DNA of 64,000 bases, from assembly GCA_963751105.1 (NCBI GenBank), contig CAVVTG010000002.1, positions 496,001 to 560,000 on the forward strand, in the 5' to 3' direction. Both the position numbers and the translations under genes were made by a program. The notes under the pieces are model-generated. The model did no database searches and was not told the DNA's origin. It was given only the letters and a program-made list of their open reading frames with translations. Positions 7,421 to 15,898 of the stretch are shown piece by piece; positions within the stretch are counted from its first letter, which is position 1; each line of letters begins with the position of its first letter. This DNA comes from JACVRW01 sp963751105 (lineage in GTDB: Bacteria; Actinomycetota; Thermoleophilia; Solirubrobacterales; Thermoleophilaceae).

Positions 7421-8473
7421 ATGATCGAACGCCTCGTTCAGCAGGTCGAGGACCGCTTCGGCGAGCTCTCCGAGCAGATGGCCGACCCCGACGTGATCGC
7501 GGACCAGAGCCGCTACGCCGACGTGGGCCGGGCCTGGCACCAGCTCGAGCCTGCCCACGCGCTGGCGGTCGAGTGGCGGCGGGCGGCCGACGACGCCGCG
7601 GGCGCCCGCGAGCTGCTCGACGAGGGCGAGGACCCCGAGATGCGGGAGATGCTGCGCAGCTCCGAGGCGCGTCTGAGCGAGCTCGAGGAGGAGATCCGGC
7701 TGGCCATGGTCGAGCCGGATCCCAACGACGATAAGGACGTGATCGTCGAGATCCGGCCCGGCGCCGGAGGCGAGGAGGCCGGCCTGTTCGCGGCGGACCT
7801 GTTCCGGATGCTCGGCCGCTACGCCGAGCGGCGCGGCTTCAGGCAGGAGCCGATCGAGGTGGGGCAGGGGCACTTCACCTTCGCCGTCAAGGGCCGCGGC
7901 GCCTACAGCGTGTTCAAGTACGAGGGCGGCACGCACCGGGTGCAGCGCGTGCCCGAGACGGAGTCGCAGGGACGCATCCACACGTCCACCGCCACGATCG
8001 CGGTGCTTCCCGAGGCCGAGGACGTGGACGTGCACGTGGACCCGGGCGACCTGCAGGTCGACGTCTACCGCTCGTCCGGCCCGGGCGGACAGTCGGTCAA
8101 CACCACCGACTCGGCCGTTCGCATCACGCACAAGCCCACGGGCCTCGTGGTGTCGATGCAGGACGAGAAGTCGCAGCTCCAGAACCGGGACAAGGCCATG
8201 CGCGTCCTTCGTGCCCGGCTGCTCGAGCGCGAGATCGCGGCCCAGCAGGCCGAGCAGGCCGCGGCCCGGCTGGCGCAGGTGGGCACAGGCGAGCGCGCCG
8301 AAAAGATCCGCACCTACAACTTCCCGCAGGACCGGGTGACCGACCATCGCGTGTCGCTCACCAAGAACAACCTTCCGGCCATCCTGGCCGGCGACCTCGA
8401 CGAGTTCACCTCCACGCTTCAGGGCGAGGAGAAGCGCCGCGCGCTCGAGGCGGCCGAGCCGGTGGGCGGGTGA
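7421..8473 (+). CDS. prfA: Peptide chain release factor 1
   Basis: A 350-aa class I release factor that recognises UAA and UAG and triggers peptide release. It has the invariant GGQ in SSGPGGQSVNTTDSAVRITH (about residues 213-232), preceded by the core domain motif RIHTSTATIAVLPEAEDVDV, and EIRPGAGGEEAGLF near residue 110. The HKPTG motif and the directly following prmC gene favour RF1 over RF2. The length is normal for the family. The ATG at 7421 is preceded by TAACCT rather than by a ribosome binding site. The stop overlaps the prmC GTG as GTGA, so factor and modifying enzyme are co-translated. Confidence 0.95.
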   Translation: MIERLVQQVEDRFGELSEQMADPDVIADQSRYADVGRAWHQLEPAHALAVEWRRAADDAAGARELLDEGEDPEMREMLRSSEARLSELEEEIRLAMVEPDPNDDKDVIVEIRPGAGGEEAGLFAADLFRMLGRYAERRGFRQEPIEVGQGHFTFAVKGRGAYSVFKYEGGTHRVQRVPETESQGRIHTSTATIAVLPEAEDVDVHVDPGDLQVDVYRSSGPGGQSVNTTDSAVRITHKPTGLVVSMQDEKSQLQNRDKAMRVLRARLLEREIAAQQAEQAAARLAQVGTGERAEKIRTYNFPQDRVTDHRVSLTKNNLPAILAGDLDEFTSTLQGEEKRRALEAAEPVGG

Positions 8474-9300
8474 CTGCCTCTCCGAAAGGCGGCCGCGCCA
8501 CCGGGATGACGGTGCGCGACGCCCTGGACGCCGCCTCGACCGCCATCGAGGCCGCGGGCGCCAGCACGCCACGGCTGGACGCCGAGCTGCTCGTGGCCGA
8601 CGCCGTGGGCGTGGACCGGGCGAAGCTGTTCATGGACCCCGAGCTCGAGGTGCCGCCGGCCTCGGCCCGGGTCCTCGCCGAGAACGTGCGCCGGCGCGTC
8701 CAGCGGGAGCCGGTGGCCTACATCCTCGGGCGGCGCGGGTTTCGCTACCTGGAGCTCTGGGTGGATCCGCGGGCGATCATCCCGCGTCCCGAGACGGAGC
8801 TCCTGGTGGAGCTGGCCCTCGACCTGCCGGAGGGCGCGCGGGTGCACGATGTGGGCACCGGCGCGGGGGCGATCGCGCTGGCCCTGCTGCACGAGCGCCC
8901 GGACCTGACGGTCACGGCGTCCGAGCCGTACGAGCCCGCGGCCGCCGTGGCGCGTGAGAACGCGGCGCGGCTGGGCCTCCCGCTCGAGATCAGCTCGGAC
9001 TTCGGGTTGCCCGCCGGCGAGTACGACCTCGTGCTGGCCAACCTCCCCTACGTGCCCGAGGGCGACTGGCAGGGCATGCAGCTCGAGATCCGGCGTTACG
9101 AGCCGCGCGAAGCCTTCGTCTCGGGACCGGACGGCCTCGACGCCATTCGCGAGCTGATACACCAGGCCGAGCCCGGCACCCGCGTGGGTCTCGAGCACGG
9201 CGGGGAGCAGGGACCGGCGGTGCGCGAGCTGCTCGTGGACGCCGAGACCTACCCGGACCTCGCGCGCTGGGATCGCATCACCGTGGGACGCGTGCCCTGA
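8470..9300 (+). CDS. prmC: PrmC, release factor glutamine methyltransferase
   Basis: A 276-aa AdoMet enzyme that methylates the glutamine of the GGQ motif in release factors. The N-terminal helical domain carries AELLVADAVGVDR. The Rossmann part has the family's IIPRPETELLVELAL (about 103-117) and the AdoMet loop VHDVGTGAGAIALALL (125-140). The catalytic motif, normally NPPY, reads NLPY here (residues 191-194, bases 9040-9051), an uncommon change in PrmC. The GTG at 8470 overlaps the prfA stop; an internal ATG at 8506 is an alternative start and would drop 12 residues. It is followed after 11 bases by the YrdC-domain gene. Confidence 0.92.
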   Translation: MTASPKGGRATGMTVRDALDAASTAIEAAGASTPRLDAELLVADAVGVDRAKLFMDPELEVPPASARVLAENVRRRVQREPVAYILGRRGFRYLELWVDPRAIIPRPETELLVELALDLPEGARVHDVGTGAGAIALALLHERPDLTVTASEPYEPAAAVARENAARLGLPLEISSDFGLPAGEYDLVLANLPYVPEGDWQGMQLEIRRYEPREAFVSGPDGLDAIRELIHQAEPGTRVGLEHGGEQGPAVRELLVDAETYPDLARWDRITVGRVP

Positions 9301-9311
9301 CCGCTGATGAG

Positions 9312-9914
9312 GTGGCGGCCTTCGAGCGCTGCGTCTCGGTCGGCGGGGTGGCGCTGTTCCCGGCCGACACGGTCTACGGCCTGGCCACCGACCCCGATTC
9401 GAGCGAGGGCGTGCGGCGGCTGTACGCGCTCAAGGGGCGACTTCCAGACCGCCCCGCGGCGGTGATGTTCTTCGGCCTCGAGCAGGCGCTCGAGGCGCTC
9501 GCCGGGCTGGGTCCGGCCACCACGGCGGCGGTGGAGCGGCTCCTCCCGGGCGCCGTGACGCTGGTGCTCCCCAACCCGGTGCGCCGCTTCCCGCTCGCCT
9601 GCGGTCCCGTGCCGGAGCGGCTCGGCCTGAGGGTCCCTGCGCTGACGGGTGCGCTCGCGCCGCTGACCGCCGCGGCGCGGCCCGTGCTCCAGTCGAGCGC
9701 CAACCGGTCGGGCGCGGCCGATGTGCGGCGGATCGCCGACGTGGAACAGGAGATCCGCGCGGGGGTGGACCTGATCCTCGACGGCGGCGAGCTGCCCGGA
9801 ACGGCGTCGACGGTGGTGGATCTCGGCGCCTACGAGGAGACCGGCCGCTGGGAGGTCCGGCGCGAGGGCGCGGTGCCGGCCCGCGCGGTGGCCGAGGCGC
9901 TCGGCGGCGGGTGA
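9312..9914 (+). CDS. tsaC: L-threonylcarbamoyladenylate synthase (YrdC/Sua5 family)
   Basis: A 200-aa YrdC-domain protein that makes threonylcarbamoyl-AMP from threonine, bicarbonate and ATP, the first step of the t6A37 modification of ANN-decoding tRNAs. Diagnostic motifs are GGVALFPADTVYGLATDP (about 11-28), where family members have the PTDTVYGL core, YALKGRLPDRPAAVM and SSANRSGAADV. There is no C-terminal Sua5 domain, so it is the short TsaC form. I chose the GTG at 9312; upstream in frame there is only a CTG inside prmC. The cluster prfA-prmC-tsaC is a frequent bacterial arrangement. The stop overlaps a GTG that opens an alkD-like remnant. Confidence 0.9.
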   Translation: MAAFERCVSVGGVALFPADTVYGLATDPDSSEGVRRLYALKGRLPDRPAAVMFFGLEQALEALAGLGPATTAAVERLLPGAVTLVLPNPVRRFPLACGPVPERLGLRVPALTGALAPLTAAARPVLQSSANRSGAADVRRIADVEQEIRAGVDLILDGGELPGTASTVVDLGAYEETGRWEVRREGAVPARAVAEALGGG

Positions 9915-10152
9915 CCGTCCAGGAGGTCCTCGACTGGCTGGAGGAGCGGCGCGCCTCGGGGCATGACCTCGCGGGGATGGCGCGCTACGGCTTCGTGCGG
10001 CGGGCCGGCTCACGCTGATCGCTTTGCTGGCTCGGCGCCCTGCCGTGCCCGATGAGGACCTAACCGAGCTCGTGGCCGCTGGCGGCCTCCGCCGCGCACC
10101 CGAGCGCAACGCCCGGTGGGTGGGAAGCGACGTCAGACGGGCGCTCGGATAG
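9911..10152 (+). pseudogene. Remnant of an AlkD-type DNA alkylation repair gene
   Basis: A GTG overlapping the tsaC stop opens 35 codons that look like the start of an AlkD-type glycosylase (EVLDWLEERRAS, GMARYGF), then a TGA at 10016-10018. One frame over, from about 10015, runs a tail ending RNARWVGSDVRRALG and a stop at 10150-10152; this resembles the C-terminus of the same family (RWVA-D-LREL). About 80 codons remain of an enzyme usually near 220-230 aa. I read it as a gene that lost its middle and most HEAT repeats. The family assignment rests on two short stretches, so it is tentative. Confidence 0.45.
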
Positions 10153-10178
10153 AAGGAAAAGGCCCCGGGAACCGATGG

Positions 10179-10184
10179 TACGGT
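10179..10184 (+). promoter_or_regulatory. -10-like hexamer TACGGT of glyA
   Basis: TACGGT lies 7 bases before the ATG at 10192. The alternative GTG start at 10183 would fall inside this element, which favours the ATG. There is no -35 box of note. Confidence 0.35.
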
Positions 10185-10191
10185 GCACGAG

Positions 10192-11478
10192 ATGAGTGAG
10201 CTCACCCCTGATTTCTTCACCAAGCCGGTGGCCGACGTCGATCCGGAGATCGCCCAGGTGCTCAAGGACGAGGCCGGTCGCCAGGAGCGGACGCTCGAGA
10301 TGATCGCCTCCGAGAACTTCGTTCCCCAGGCGATTCTCGACTGCCAGGGATCGGTGCTCACCAACAAGTACGCGGAGGGCTATCCCGGCAAGCGCTACTA
10401 CGGCGGCTGCGAGTACGTGGACGTGGCCGAGCAGCTGGCCATCGACCGGGCGAAGGAGTTGTTCGGGGCCGAGCACGCCAACGTCCAGCCGCACGCCGGC
10501 GCGCAGGCCAACGCCGCTGTCTACATGTCCCTGCTCGACCCCGGTGACCGGATCCTGGGGATGAAGCTCGATCACGGCGGCCATCTCACCCACGGGATGA
10601 AGATCAACTTCTCCGGGCTCTACTTCGACATCGTGGCCTACGGCGTGCGCGAGGAGGACTCGCGGCTCGACATGGACGAGCTCGCACGCGTCGCCGAGGA
10701 GACCAAGCCCAAGCTGATCATCGCCGGCTGGTCGGCCTATCCCCGTCAGCTCGACTTCGCCCGCTTCCGCGAGATCGCCGATTCGGTGGGGGCCTACCTC
10801 ATGGCCGACATGGCCCACTTCGCCGGCCTCGTCGCGGCGGGCGAGCACCCCAGCCCGGTGCCCCACTGCGACGTGGTCACCACCACCACGCACAAGACAC
10901 TGTGCGGCCCGCGCGGCGGCATGATCCTCAGCAAGGAGGAGCACGCCAAGAAGATCAACTCCCGCGTGTTCCCGGGCAACCAGGGCGGGCCGCTGATGCA
11001 CTCGATCGCCGGTAAGGCCGTGGCCTTCAAGGTGGCCCAATCCGAGCTGTTCCGCGAGCGTCAGCGGCGCACCGTCGAGGGCGCGGCGCTGGTGGGCGAG
11101 GAGATGGTGGCCGCCGGTGTGAACGTGCTCACCGGGGGCACCGACGTTCACCTCGTGCTGGCCGACCTGCGCGAGTCCGAGCTCGACGGCCAGCAGGCCG
11201 AGGACCGGCTCCACGAGGTGGGCATCACGGTCAACCGCAACGCCGTGCCCTTCGATCCGCGCCCGCCCGCCGTCTCGTCGGGCCTGAGGATCGGCACGCC
11301 TGCGCTGGCCACGCGCGGCTTCGGCGCCGAGGAGTTCCGCGAGGTCGGCCGCGTGATCGGCGAGGCGCTGGGCGGCGACTTCTCGGACGCCAAGCGCAAC
11401 GAGCTGAGCGAGCGCACCGCGGCGCTGGCCGATCGCTTCCCGCTCTACCCGCAGCTCGCAGAGCCCGTTCCGGCCTGA
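10192..11478 (+). CDS. glyA: Serine hydroxymethyltransferase
   Basis: A 428-aa PLP enzyme that interconverts serine and glycine with tetrahydrofolate and is the main source of one-carbon units. It has MIASENFVPQAILDCQGS, NKYAEGYPGKRYYGG, NVQPHAGAQANAAVY, MADMAHFAGLVAAG and the PLP-lysine loop VTTTTHKTLCGPRGG. The length is normal. I prefer the ATG at 10192 to the GTG at 10183 because a TACGGT hexamer lies just upstream and the protein then begins close to the usual start. It is followed after 32 bases by an independently promoted membrane protein gene. There is no visible glycine riboswitch or other leader upstream. Confidence 0.96.
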   Translation: MSELTPDFFTKPVADVDPEIAQVLKDEAGRQERTLEMIASENFVPQAILDCQGSVLTNKYAEGYPGKRYYGGCEYVDVAEQLAIDRAKELFGAEHANVQPHAGAQANAAVYMSLLDPGDRILGMKLDHGGHLTHGMKINFSGLYFDIVAYGVREEDSRLDMDELARVAEETKPKLIIAGWSAYPRQLDFARFREIADSVGAYLMADMAHFAGLVAAGEHPSPVPHCDVVTTTTHKTLCGPRGGMILSKEEHAKKINSRVFPGNQGGPLMHSIAGKAVAFKVAQSELFRERQRRTVEGAALVGEEMVAAGVNVLTGGTDVHLVLADLRESELDGQQAEDRLHEVGITVNRNAVPFDPRPPAVSSGLRIGTPALATRGFGAEEFREVGRVIGEALGGDFSDAKRNELSERTAALADRFPLYPQLAEPVPA

Positions 11479-11495
11479 GCACAGGTCATCCGTTG

Positions 11496-11501
11496 TACCC
11501 T
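11496..11501 (+). promoter_or_regulatory. -10-like hexamer TACCCT before the hemolysin-III gene
   Basis: TACCCT ends 9 bases before the ATG at 11511, the same spacing as at prfA. The upstream in-frame TTG (11493) would overlap this element, so the ATG is preferred. Confidence 0.45.
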
Positions 11502-11510
11502 CGACTGGGT

Positions 11511-12194
11511 ATGACCGAGGCCGCTCCTCACCCCGTCCTGCCTTCAGCGCCGCAGCTCGCCAAGCCACGGCTGCGCGGGGTCTCGCACAAGTGGGCGTTC
11601 TACGTGGCCTGCGTGCTGGGCGCGGCGCTCGTGCTGTTCGCGCCGTCCGGCACACCCCGCCTGGCGGCGGCCATCTACGCCTTCACCGTGGCCGCGCTGT
11701 TCGGCACCAGCGCTCTCTATCACCGGATCGACTGGGCCTCTATCGGCGCCCGGCGCTGGATGCGCCGGCTCGATCACTCGGCCATCTTCCTACTGATCGC
11801 CGGGACCTACACGCCATTCGCCCTGCTCGTGCTCGACGGTCCCCTGGCCACCGTGATCCTGGTGGTGGTCTGGGCGGGGGCGCTGAGCGGGATAGTCATG
11901 AAGCTGGTCTGGATCGACGCGCCCAAGCCGGTGGTGGCCCTCGCCTACGTGATGCTGGGCTGGGTGGCCGTGGCCGCCTTCCCGGACCTGATCCGCGAGC
12001 TCGGCCTGACCGGCACGGGCCTCATCGTCGCCGGCGGAGCTCTATACACGGCGGGCGCCGTGATCTACGCGGTCAAGCGGCCCGACCCGGCGCCGACCGT
12101 GTTCGGCTACCACGAGATCTTTCACCTCCTGGTGATCGTGGCCGCCGCGCTGCAGTACGCGGTGGTGGCCTTCTACGTGCTGCCGGGCGCCTGA
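11511..12194 (+). CDS. Hemolysin III / PAQR-family membrane protein
   Basis: A 227-aa integral membrane protein of the Hly-III (YqfA/TrhA-like) family. About seven transmembrane segments are visible, from WAFYVACVLGAALVLFA near residue 25 to the C-terminal LLVIVAAALQYAVVAFYVL. The family's conserved polar residues are present: SALYHRIDW, the second-helix LDHSAIFLLIAGTYTPF, and the last-helix FGYHEIFHLLVI, which together supply the three metal-binding histidines. The bacterial role is poorly defined, with membrane energetics or lipid homeostasis proposed for relatives. The ATG at 11511 is preferred over TTG 11493 because of the TACCCT element. Confidence 0.88.
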   Translation: MTEAAPHPVLPSAPQLAKPRLRGVSHKWAFYVACVLGAALVLFAPSGTPRLAAAIYAFTVAALFGTSALYHRIDWASIGARRWMRRLDHSAIFLLIAGTYTPFALLVLDGPLATVILVVVWAGALSGIVMKLVWIDAPKPVVALAYVMLGWVAVAAFPDLIRELGLTGTGLIVAGGALYTAGAVIYAVKRPDPAPTVFGYHEIFHLLVIVAAALQYAVVAFYVLPGA

Positions 12195-12207
12195 CCGCCC
12201 GTACGGT

Positions 12208-12465
12208 TCAGTCGACGAGCCTCAGCCGGATCGGGCCTCGCGCGGAGGCGGGATCCACGCGCCGCCCGCCCTGCACCACCTCCAGACGACCCCGCTTTGA
12301 CAGGTTCGAGGCCGCTTCGCGGGCGGGCTGCATGAGCGGCCGCCAGCCGTCCGGGGCCACCGCGCGGGCCGCTTCGGAGGGACAGATCGTGGCCCCGGCG
12401 TCGCGCTGAGCCAGCAACTCGAGGATCGCGTGCTCGAGGTCCGGGATGGCTTCGGGGTCGGGCAT
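12208..12465 (-). CDS. DUF3253 family small protein
   Basis: An 85-aa basic protein on the minus strand, convergent with the hemolysin-III gene. It has the features I associate with DUF3253: ILELLAQRDAGATICPSEAA, then WRPLMQPAREAASNLSKRG, then GRRVDPASARGPIRLRL. The fold is expected to be a small winged-helix-like domain with a short beta wing near the end, but no function is established. The start is the ATG at 12465, facing the WecA-type gene at 12554 across an 88-base divergent gap. Confidence 0.85.
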   Translation of the reverse strand: MPDPEAIPDLEHAILELLAQRDAGATICPSEAARAVAPDGWRPLMQPAREAASNLSKRGRLEVVQGGRRVDPASARGPIRLRLVD

Positions 12466-12538
12466 CGTCAGGGGTACGGGTACCCGGGACGCGTGGCTCG
12501 TTCACCGCTCGGCACCTCGTTTCCCTCCGAGGCGTCAT

Positions 12539-12544
12539 TAGGCT
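12539..12544 (+). promoter_or_regulatory. -10-like hexamer TAGGCT of the WecA-type gene
   Basis: TAGGCT ends exactly 9 bases before the ATG at 12554 with no ribosome binding site between, matching the leaderless pattern seen elsewhere in the window. Confidence 0.45.
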
Positions 12545-12553
12545 GGCTGTGAG

Positions 12554-13732
12554 ATGGACGAGCTCGATGCCCTGTGGGCGTTTCTCGTCGCCGCGCTGAT
12601 CGCGTTCGCAGCCACACCGCCGGTCGCGCGTCTGGCGCGCCGGCTGGGGGTGATCCACCAGCCTCGGGACCGCGATCTACACGAGCGCCCGGTTCCGGGC
12701 CTCGGTGGCCTGGCGATCCTCGTCGCGGTCGTGGTGGCCGCGCTGCTGTTCATGCCCGGCGGGCGCGAAACGCGGGGCATCGTGGCCGGGGCCATCGCCA
12801 TCGCCCTGATCGGCGCGGTCGACGACTGGAAGCCGGGGGGACTTCATCCGGCGGTCAAGCTGGCCGGCCAGTTCGCCGCCGCGGCGATCCCGGTGTTCTG
12901 CGAGGTCCGCGTCGACGAGATGACCCTGCCCTTCATCGAGCCCTTCGAGCTCGGCGACTGGGGCTACCCGCTCACCCTCGTGGGGATCGTGGCCGTGATG
13001 AACGTGGTCAACTTCACCGACGGCGCCGACGGCCTGGCCGCGGGGGTGTGCACCATCGCGGCGGCCACCTTCGCCATCATCGCGCTGTCGCTCGAGCGCG
13101 ACTCGGCGGGCATCCTGGCGGCGCTCACCGCGGGCGCCGCGGTGGGCTTCCTGTGGCACAACTTCCACCCCGCCTCGATCTTCATGGGGGACGCCGGCTC
13201 GAACCTGCTCGGCCTGCTGCTGGCCTGCGTGGCCATCCAGGGGGTGCTCAAGACGGCCGCCGTGGTGGCCCTGTTCTTCCCGCTGCTCATCCTGGCCGTG
13301 CCCGCTCTCGACGCCACCTTCGTGGTGGCCAAGCGCATCAAGTACCGCCGGCCGGTCTACGCCGCCGACAGCTGGCACTTCCACCACCGTTTCGCGAACA
13401 TCGGCTTCTCGCAGCGCCGGACGGTGCTGTACCTCTACGGATGGACCCTGTCGCTCGCCGCCCTGGCGCTGGCCATGCGCTTCATTCCCTACTCCGACGA
13501 CGACGGCACCCTGCACGCGGGCTGGACACTGGTGATCCTGGCCTTCGGCGCGCTTGCCCTCGCCGCCAGCGTCTACCTGGTGCTCGTACTCGAGATCCTC
13601 AAGTTCCGCCGTTTCCGCGAGCGGGAGATCCGCCGCGCCGTGGAGACCGGCGAGATGCCGGCGCTCAGCGAGGACCAGATCGAGGACGAGATCGAGCGCG
13701 AGGTGGAGACTGGCGAGTTCGAGGCGGTGTAG
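12554..13732 (+). CDS. Polyprenyl-phosphate N-acetylhexosamine-1-phosphate transferase (WecA/TagO/MraY superfamily)
   Basis: A 392-aa membrane enzyme that moves a HexNAc-1-phosphate from its UDP sugar to undecaprenyl phosphate, starting teichoic acid, arabinogalactan or other cell-wall glycan linkers. About 10-11 transmembrane segments are visible. Motifs: HERPVPGLGGLAI (about 41-53), GAVDDWK (the Asp-Asp pair), VVNFTDGADGLA, IFMGDAGSN and the C-terminal loop WHFHHRF, which takes the place of HIHHR and marks WecA/TagO rather than MraY. The C-terminus adds a charged cytosolic tail of about 40 residues rich in Glu and Arg. It could prime one of the glycans built by the 31.7-64 kb region. Confidence 0.9.
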   Translation: MDELDALWAFLVAALIAFAATPPVARLARRLGVIHQPRDRDLHERPVPGLGGLAILVAVVVAALLFMPGGRETRGIVAGAIAIALIGAVDDWKPGGLHPAVKLAGQFAAAAIPVFCEVRVDEMTLPFIEPFELGDWGYPLTLVGIVAVMNVVNFTDGADGLAAGVCTIAAATFAIIALSLERDSAGILAALTAGAAVGFLWHNFHPASIFMGDAGSNLLGLLLACVAIQGVLKTAAVVALFFPLLILAVPALDATFVVAKRIKYRRPVYAADSWHFHHRFANIGFSQRRTVLYLYGWTLSLAALALAMRFIPYSDDDGTLHAGWTLVILAFGALALAASVYLVLVLEILKFRRFREREIRRAVETGEMPALSEDQIEDEIEREVETGEFEAV

Positions 13733-13739
13733 GTGCCTT

Positions 13740-15858
13740 TCAGAACAGGCTGCCCTGCGCGGGTTCCACCTCCTCGCGTGGTGGCCCAGGCACGGTGACC
13801 GGGTCGACGTCGGCGGCGGGATCGCGTCGGGTGGAGTCCGCGGCCGCTCCGCGGAAACGAGGAACCGTCCCTCCAGGGCCCGACGGCAACCGGTGCTTCG
13901 GCCGGGCAAGGGCCGAGAGGCGATCCCGCTCCGCCTTGGGCGCGTAGGCGCCGCGGGCGTAGAGGCGCTCGTAGCGCGGCACCAGGTCGGGCCGGTACGA
14001 GCGCAGCCAGTCCATGAACACGTCGCGCACCTCGCCGCGGAGGTGCAGGCAGATTCCGCCGATGTTCACCGCCCCCGCCTCCGCGCACAGGTCGAGGATC
14101 TCCTCGACCTGCTCGGGCGAGTCGTTGATCCCGGGCATGAGCGGCGCTATCAGCACCCCGCACGGGATGCCCTGCCGGTTGAGCTCGGCCACCGCCTCGA
14201 TGCGTTTGCGCGGATGCGGGGTGTGCGGCTCGCTCGAGCGCCAGGCCTTCTCGTCGAGCGTCGGGATCGAGAGGTTGGCGGCGAAGCCGGCCACCTCGTG
14301 GATCTGCTTCATCAGGTCGACGTCACGCAACAGCAGCGGTGATTTCGTGAGCACCGAGGACGGCGTGCGCGAGTCGCGCATCGCCTCCCAGATCCCCGGC
14401 ATCAGCCTGTAGCGCCCCTCGACCCACTGGTACGGGATCGGTGTTCGTGCCCAGAGCGACGTGCTCCCGCTTCCAGCGCGGCCGCATCAGCTCGGCCCGA
14501 GCCACCTCGGGAACGTTGACCTTGACGACGATCTCCTTCTCGAAGTCGCGGCCGGCGTTGAAGTCGAGGTAGGTGTGGGTGGGCCGGGCGAAGCAGTTGT
14601 GGCTGACCACCCCGTTGGCGATGAAGTCGCCGGTGCCGGTGGTGATGTCGTAGAGCTTCATCACGACCCCGAGCCGCTCGATGGATGCCACCTTCGGCGG
14701 GTTGGGATTCTTGAGGGCCATGCCCTCGATCGAGCGCTTGCGCGTGATCGCGGGCTCGGTCAGGTGGAAGAAGCGCAGCCGCTCGGGCAGCCCGCCGAGG
14801 AAGCGGATCGTTTCGCAGTCATTGCTGCTCCGGATGTCGCTTCTCGTACGGAAGCCGAAGTGTCGGAGGCAGTCCTCCGTCCAGGCGAGGAGGGCGGGGT
14901 CACAGTTCGCTATTCGCAGTACGCCGCGAGAGCAGGAGCCCTCGGCGTCGAAGATGCCCGCCAGAAAGCCCTTCCTCCACTCGTCGCTGGGCGACAGCGG
15001 CCAGTCGACGAGGCTCGTCACCAGGTCGAACGCCGGCCGGGCGCCCGAGCGGATGGCGAGCATCGCCCGGTGATTTTCCGTCGCCGTCGCAAAGGCCACC
15101 CGCCGAAGCGGCAGCCCCTCCTGGGCGAGGTACTCCTGCGAGCGCGTCAGCGCCTCCTGATCGGTCAGAGCGAGGCGAAAGTGATTGATCCGCGACCTCC
15201 CACCCCCCGGCCGGTCGTAGAGGTAGGCCCGGAGGAGGCCGTCCCCACGCACCATGCCGCACAGGTAGCCGCGGCGATAGTCGCGCGAGAACACAGGGCC
15301 TGTCACGAACTCACCCGTGCCGACCAGCCCCGCTCCGACAGTCAGGTGCGGACGCTGCAGCGGGCCGCCGTGCTCGGTGCCGAAGACGTGCTTCCAGCCG
15401 CGGCGAGAGAGCAAGCGATGATCGGCGCTGGTGATCAGCTCTCGTCCGTCGTCGAGCACGACCCGCCACGCCGGCTTGATGGAGGCCCAGCGGTCCAGCA
15501 CCACGGTGGTCTTGTAGCGGCGGTACTTGCCGGAGGGGTCGCGAACCGTGCCGTAGATCTCGTCCCCTACGCGTAGCTCGGCCAGCGGCTGGTGCGTGCC
15601 GTCGGCCATCAGAATGGGGGTGTCGCCAGAGCTACAAAAGGTGCACGCATGGGCGCATCCGCGGTAAGGATTGATCGTCCAGCGGAACGGCATCCGCGAC
15701 GCTTTCGGCACCCGGTTGAGCGCCGATTTCGAGCGCACTTCGTAGAAGCGAGTGTCGAGTGCCTCGGGTGCGTCGAAGGTCCGGACGGTGGCCGGTTCGC
15801 GGTAGCCCGGCAGGGCCCGGCCCTCCTCGGCCTCGACGCTCAGGTTGTCCCAGCGCAT
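13740..15858 (-). pseudogene. Rv2578c-family radical SAM protein, interrupted by an intein and carrying a frameshift
   Basis: The host protein is a radical SAM enzyme of the Rv2578c type (about 358 aa without the intein). Its N-extein starts MRWDNLS at 15858 and reaches NPYRGCAHACTF. The intein occupies 15636-14596, and the C-extein resumes with CFARPTHTYLDFNAG, so splicing would rebuild the CxxxCxxC iron-sulfur motif. At 14433-14436 the frame breaks: TNTDP should continue YQWVEGRYRL (as read one frame over), so one extra C in a run of three is implied. From there the C-terminal part runs intact (DSRTPSSVLTKSPLLLRD, GVLIAPLMPGINDS) to a stop at 13740. The substrate is unknown. It converges with the WecA-type gene, 7 bases apart. 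Confidence 0.85.
14596..15636 (-). mobile_element. Intein with LAGLIDADG-type homing endonuclease domain (347 aa)
   Basis: The element starts with Cys (CSSGDTPILMADG, block A) and has LITSADHRLLS (block B, TxxH). It carries two LAGLIDADG-like motifs, YLCGMVRGDG and FLAGIFDAEG, and ends LYDITTGTGDFIANGVVSHN followed by the Cys +1 of the C-extein. All residues needed for class 1 splicing (Cys1, block B His, penultimate His, terminal Asn, Cys+1) are visible. Both endonuclease motifs keep acidic residues in the catalytic positions, so homing activity is plausible. It is inserted directly before the third cysteine of the radical SAM cluster motif, the most conserved point of the host. It is in frame throughout; the frameshift lies in the C-extein. 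Confidence 0.93.
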
Positions 15859-15898
15859 ACGAACACATGTTCGCACACGAGGAGGACGAAAGAGCGGC

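Noticed and set aside
11493..11510. TTG at 11493 as start of the hemolysin-III gene
   Set aside because: It overlaps the TACCCT promoter-like element; the ATG at 11511 fits the 9-base pattern.
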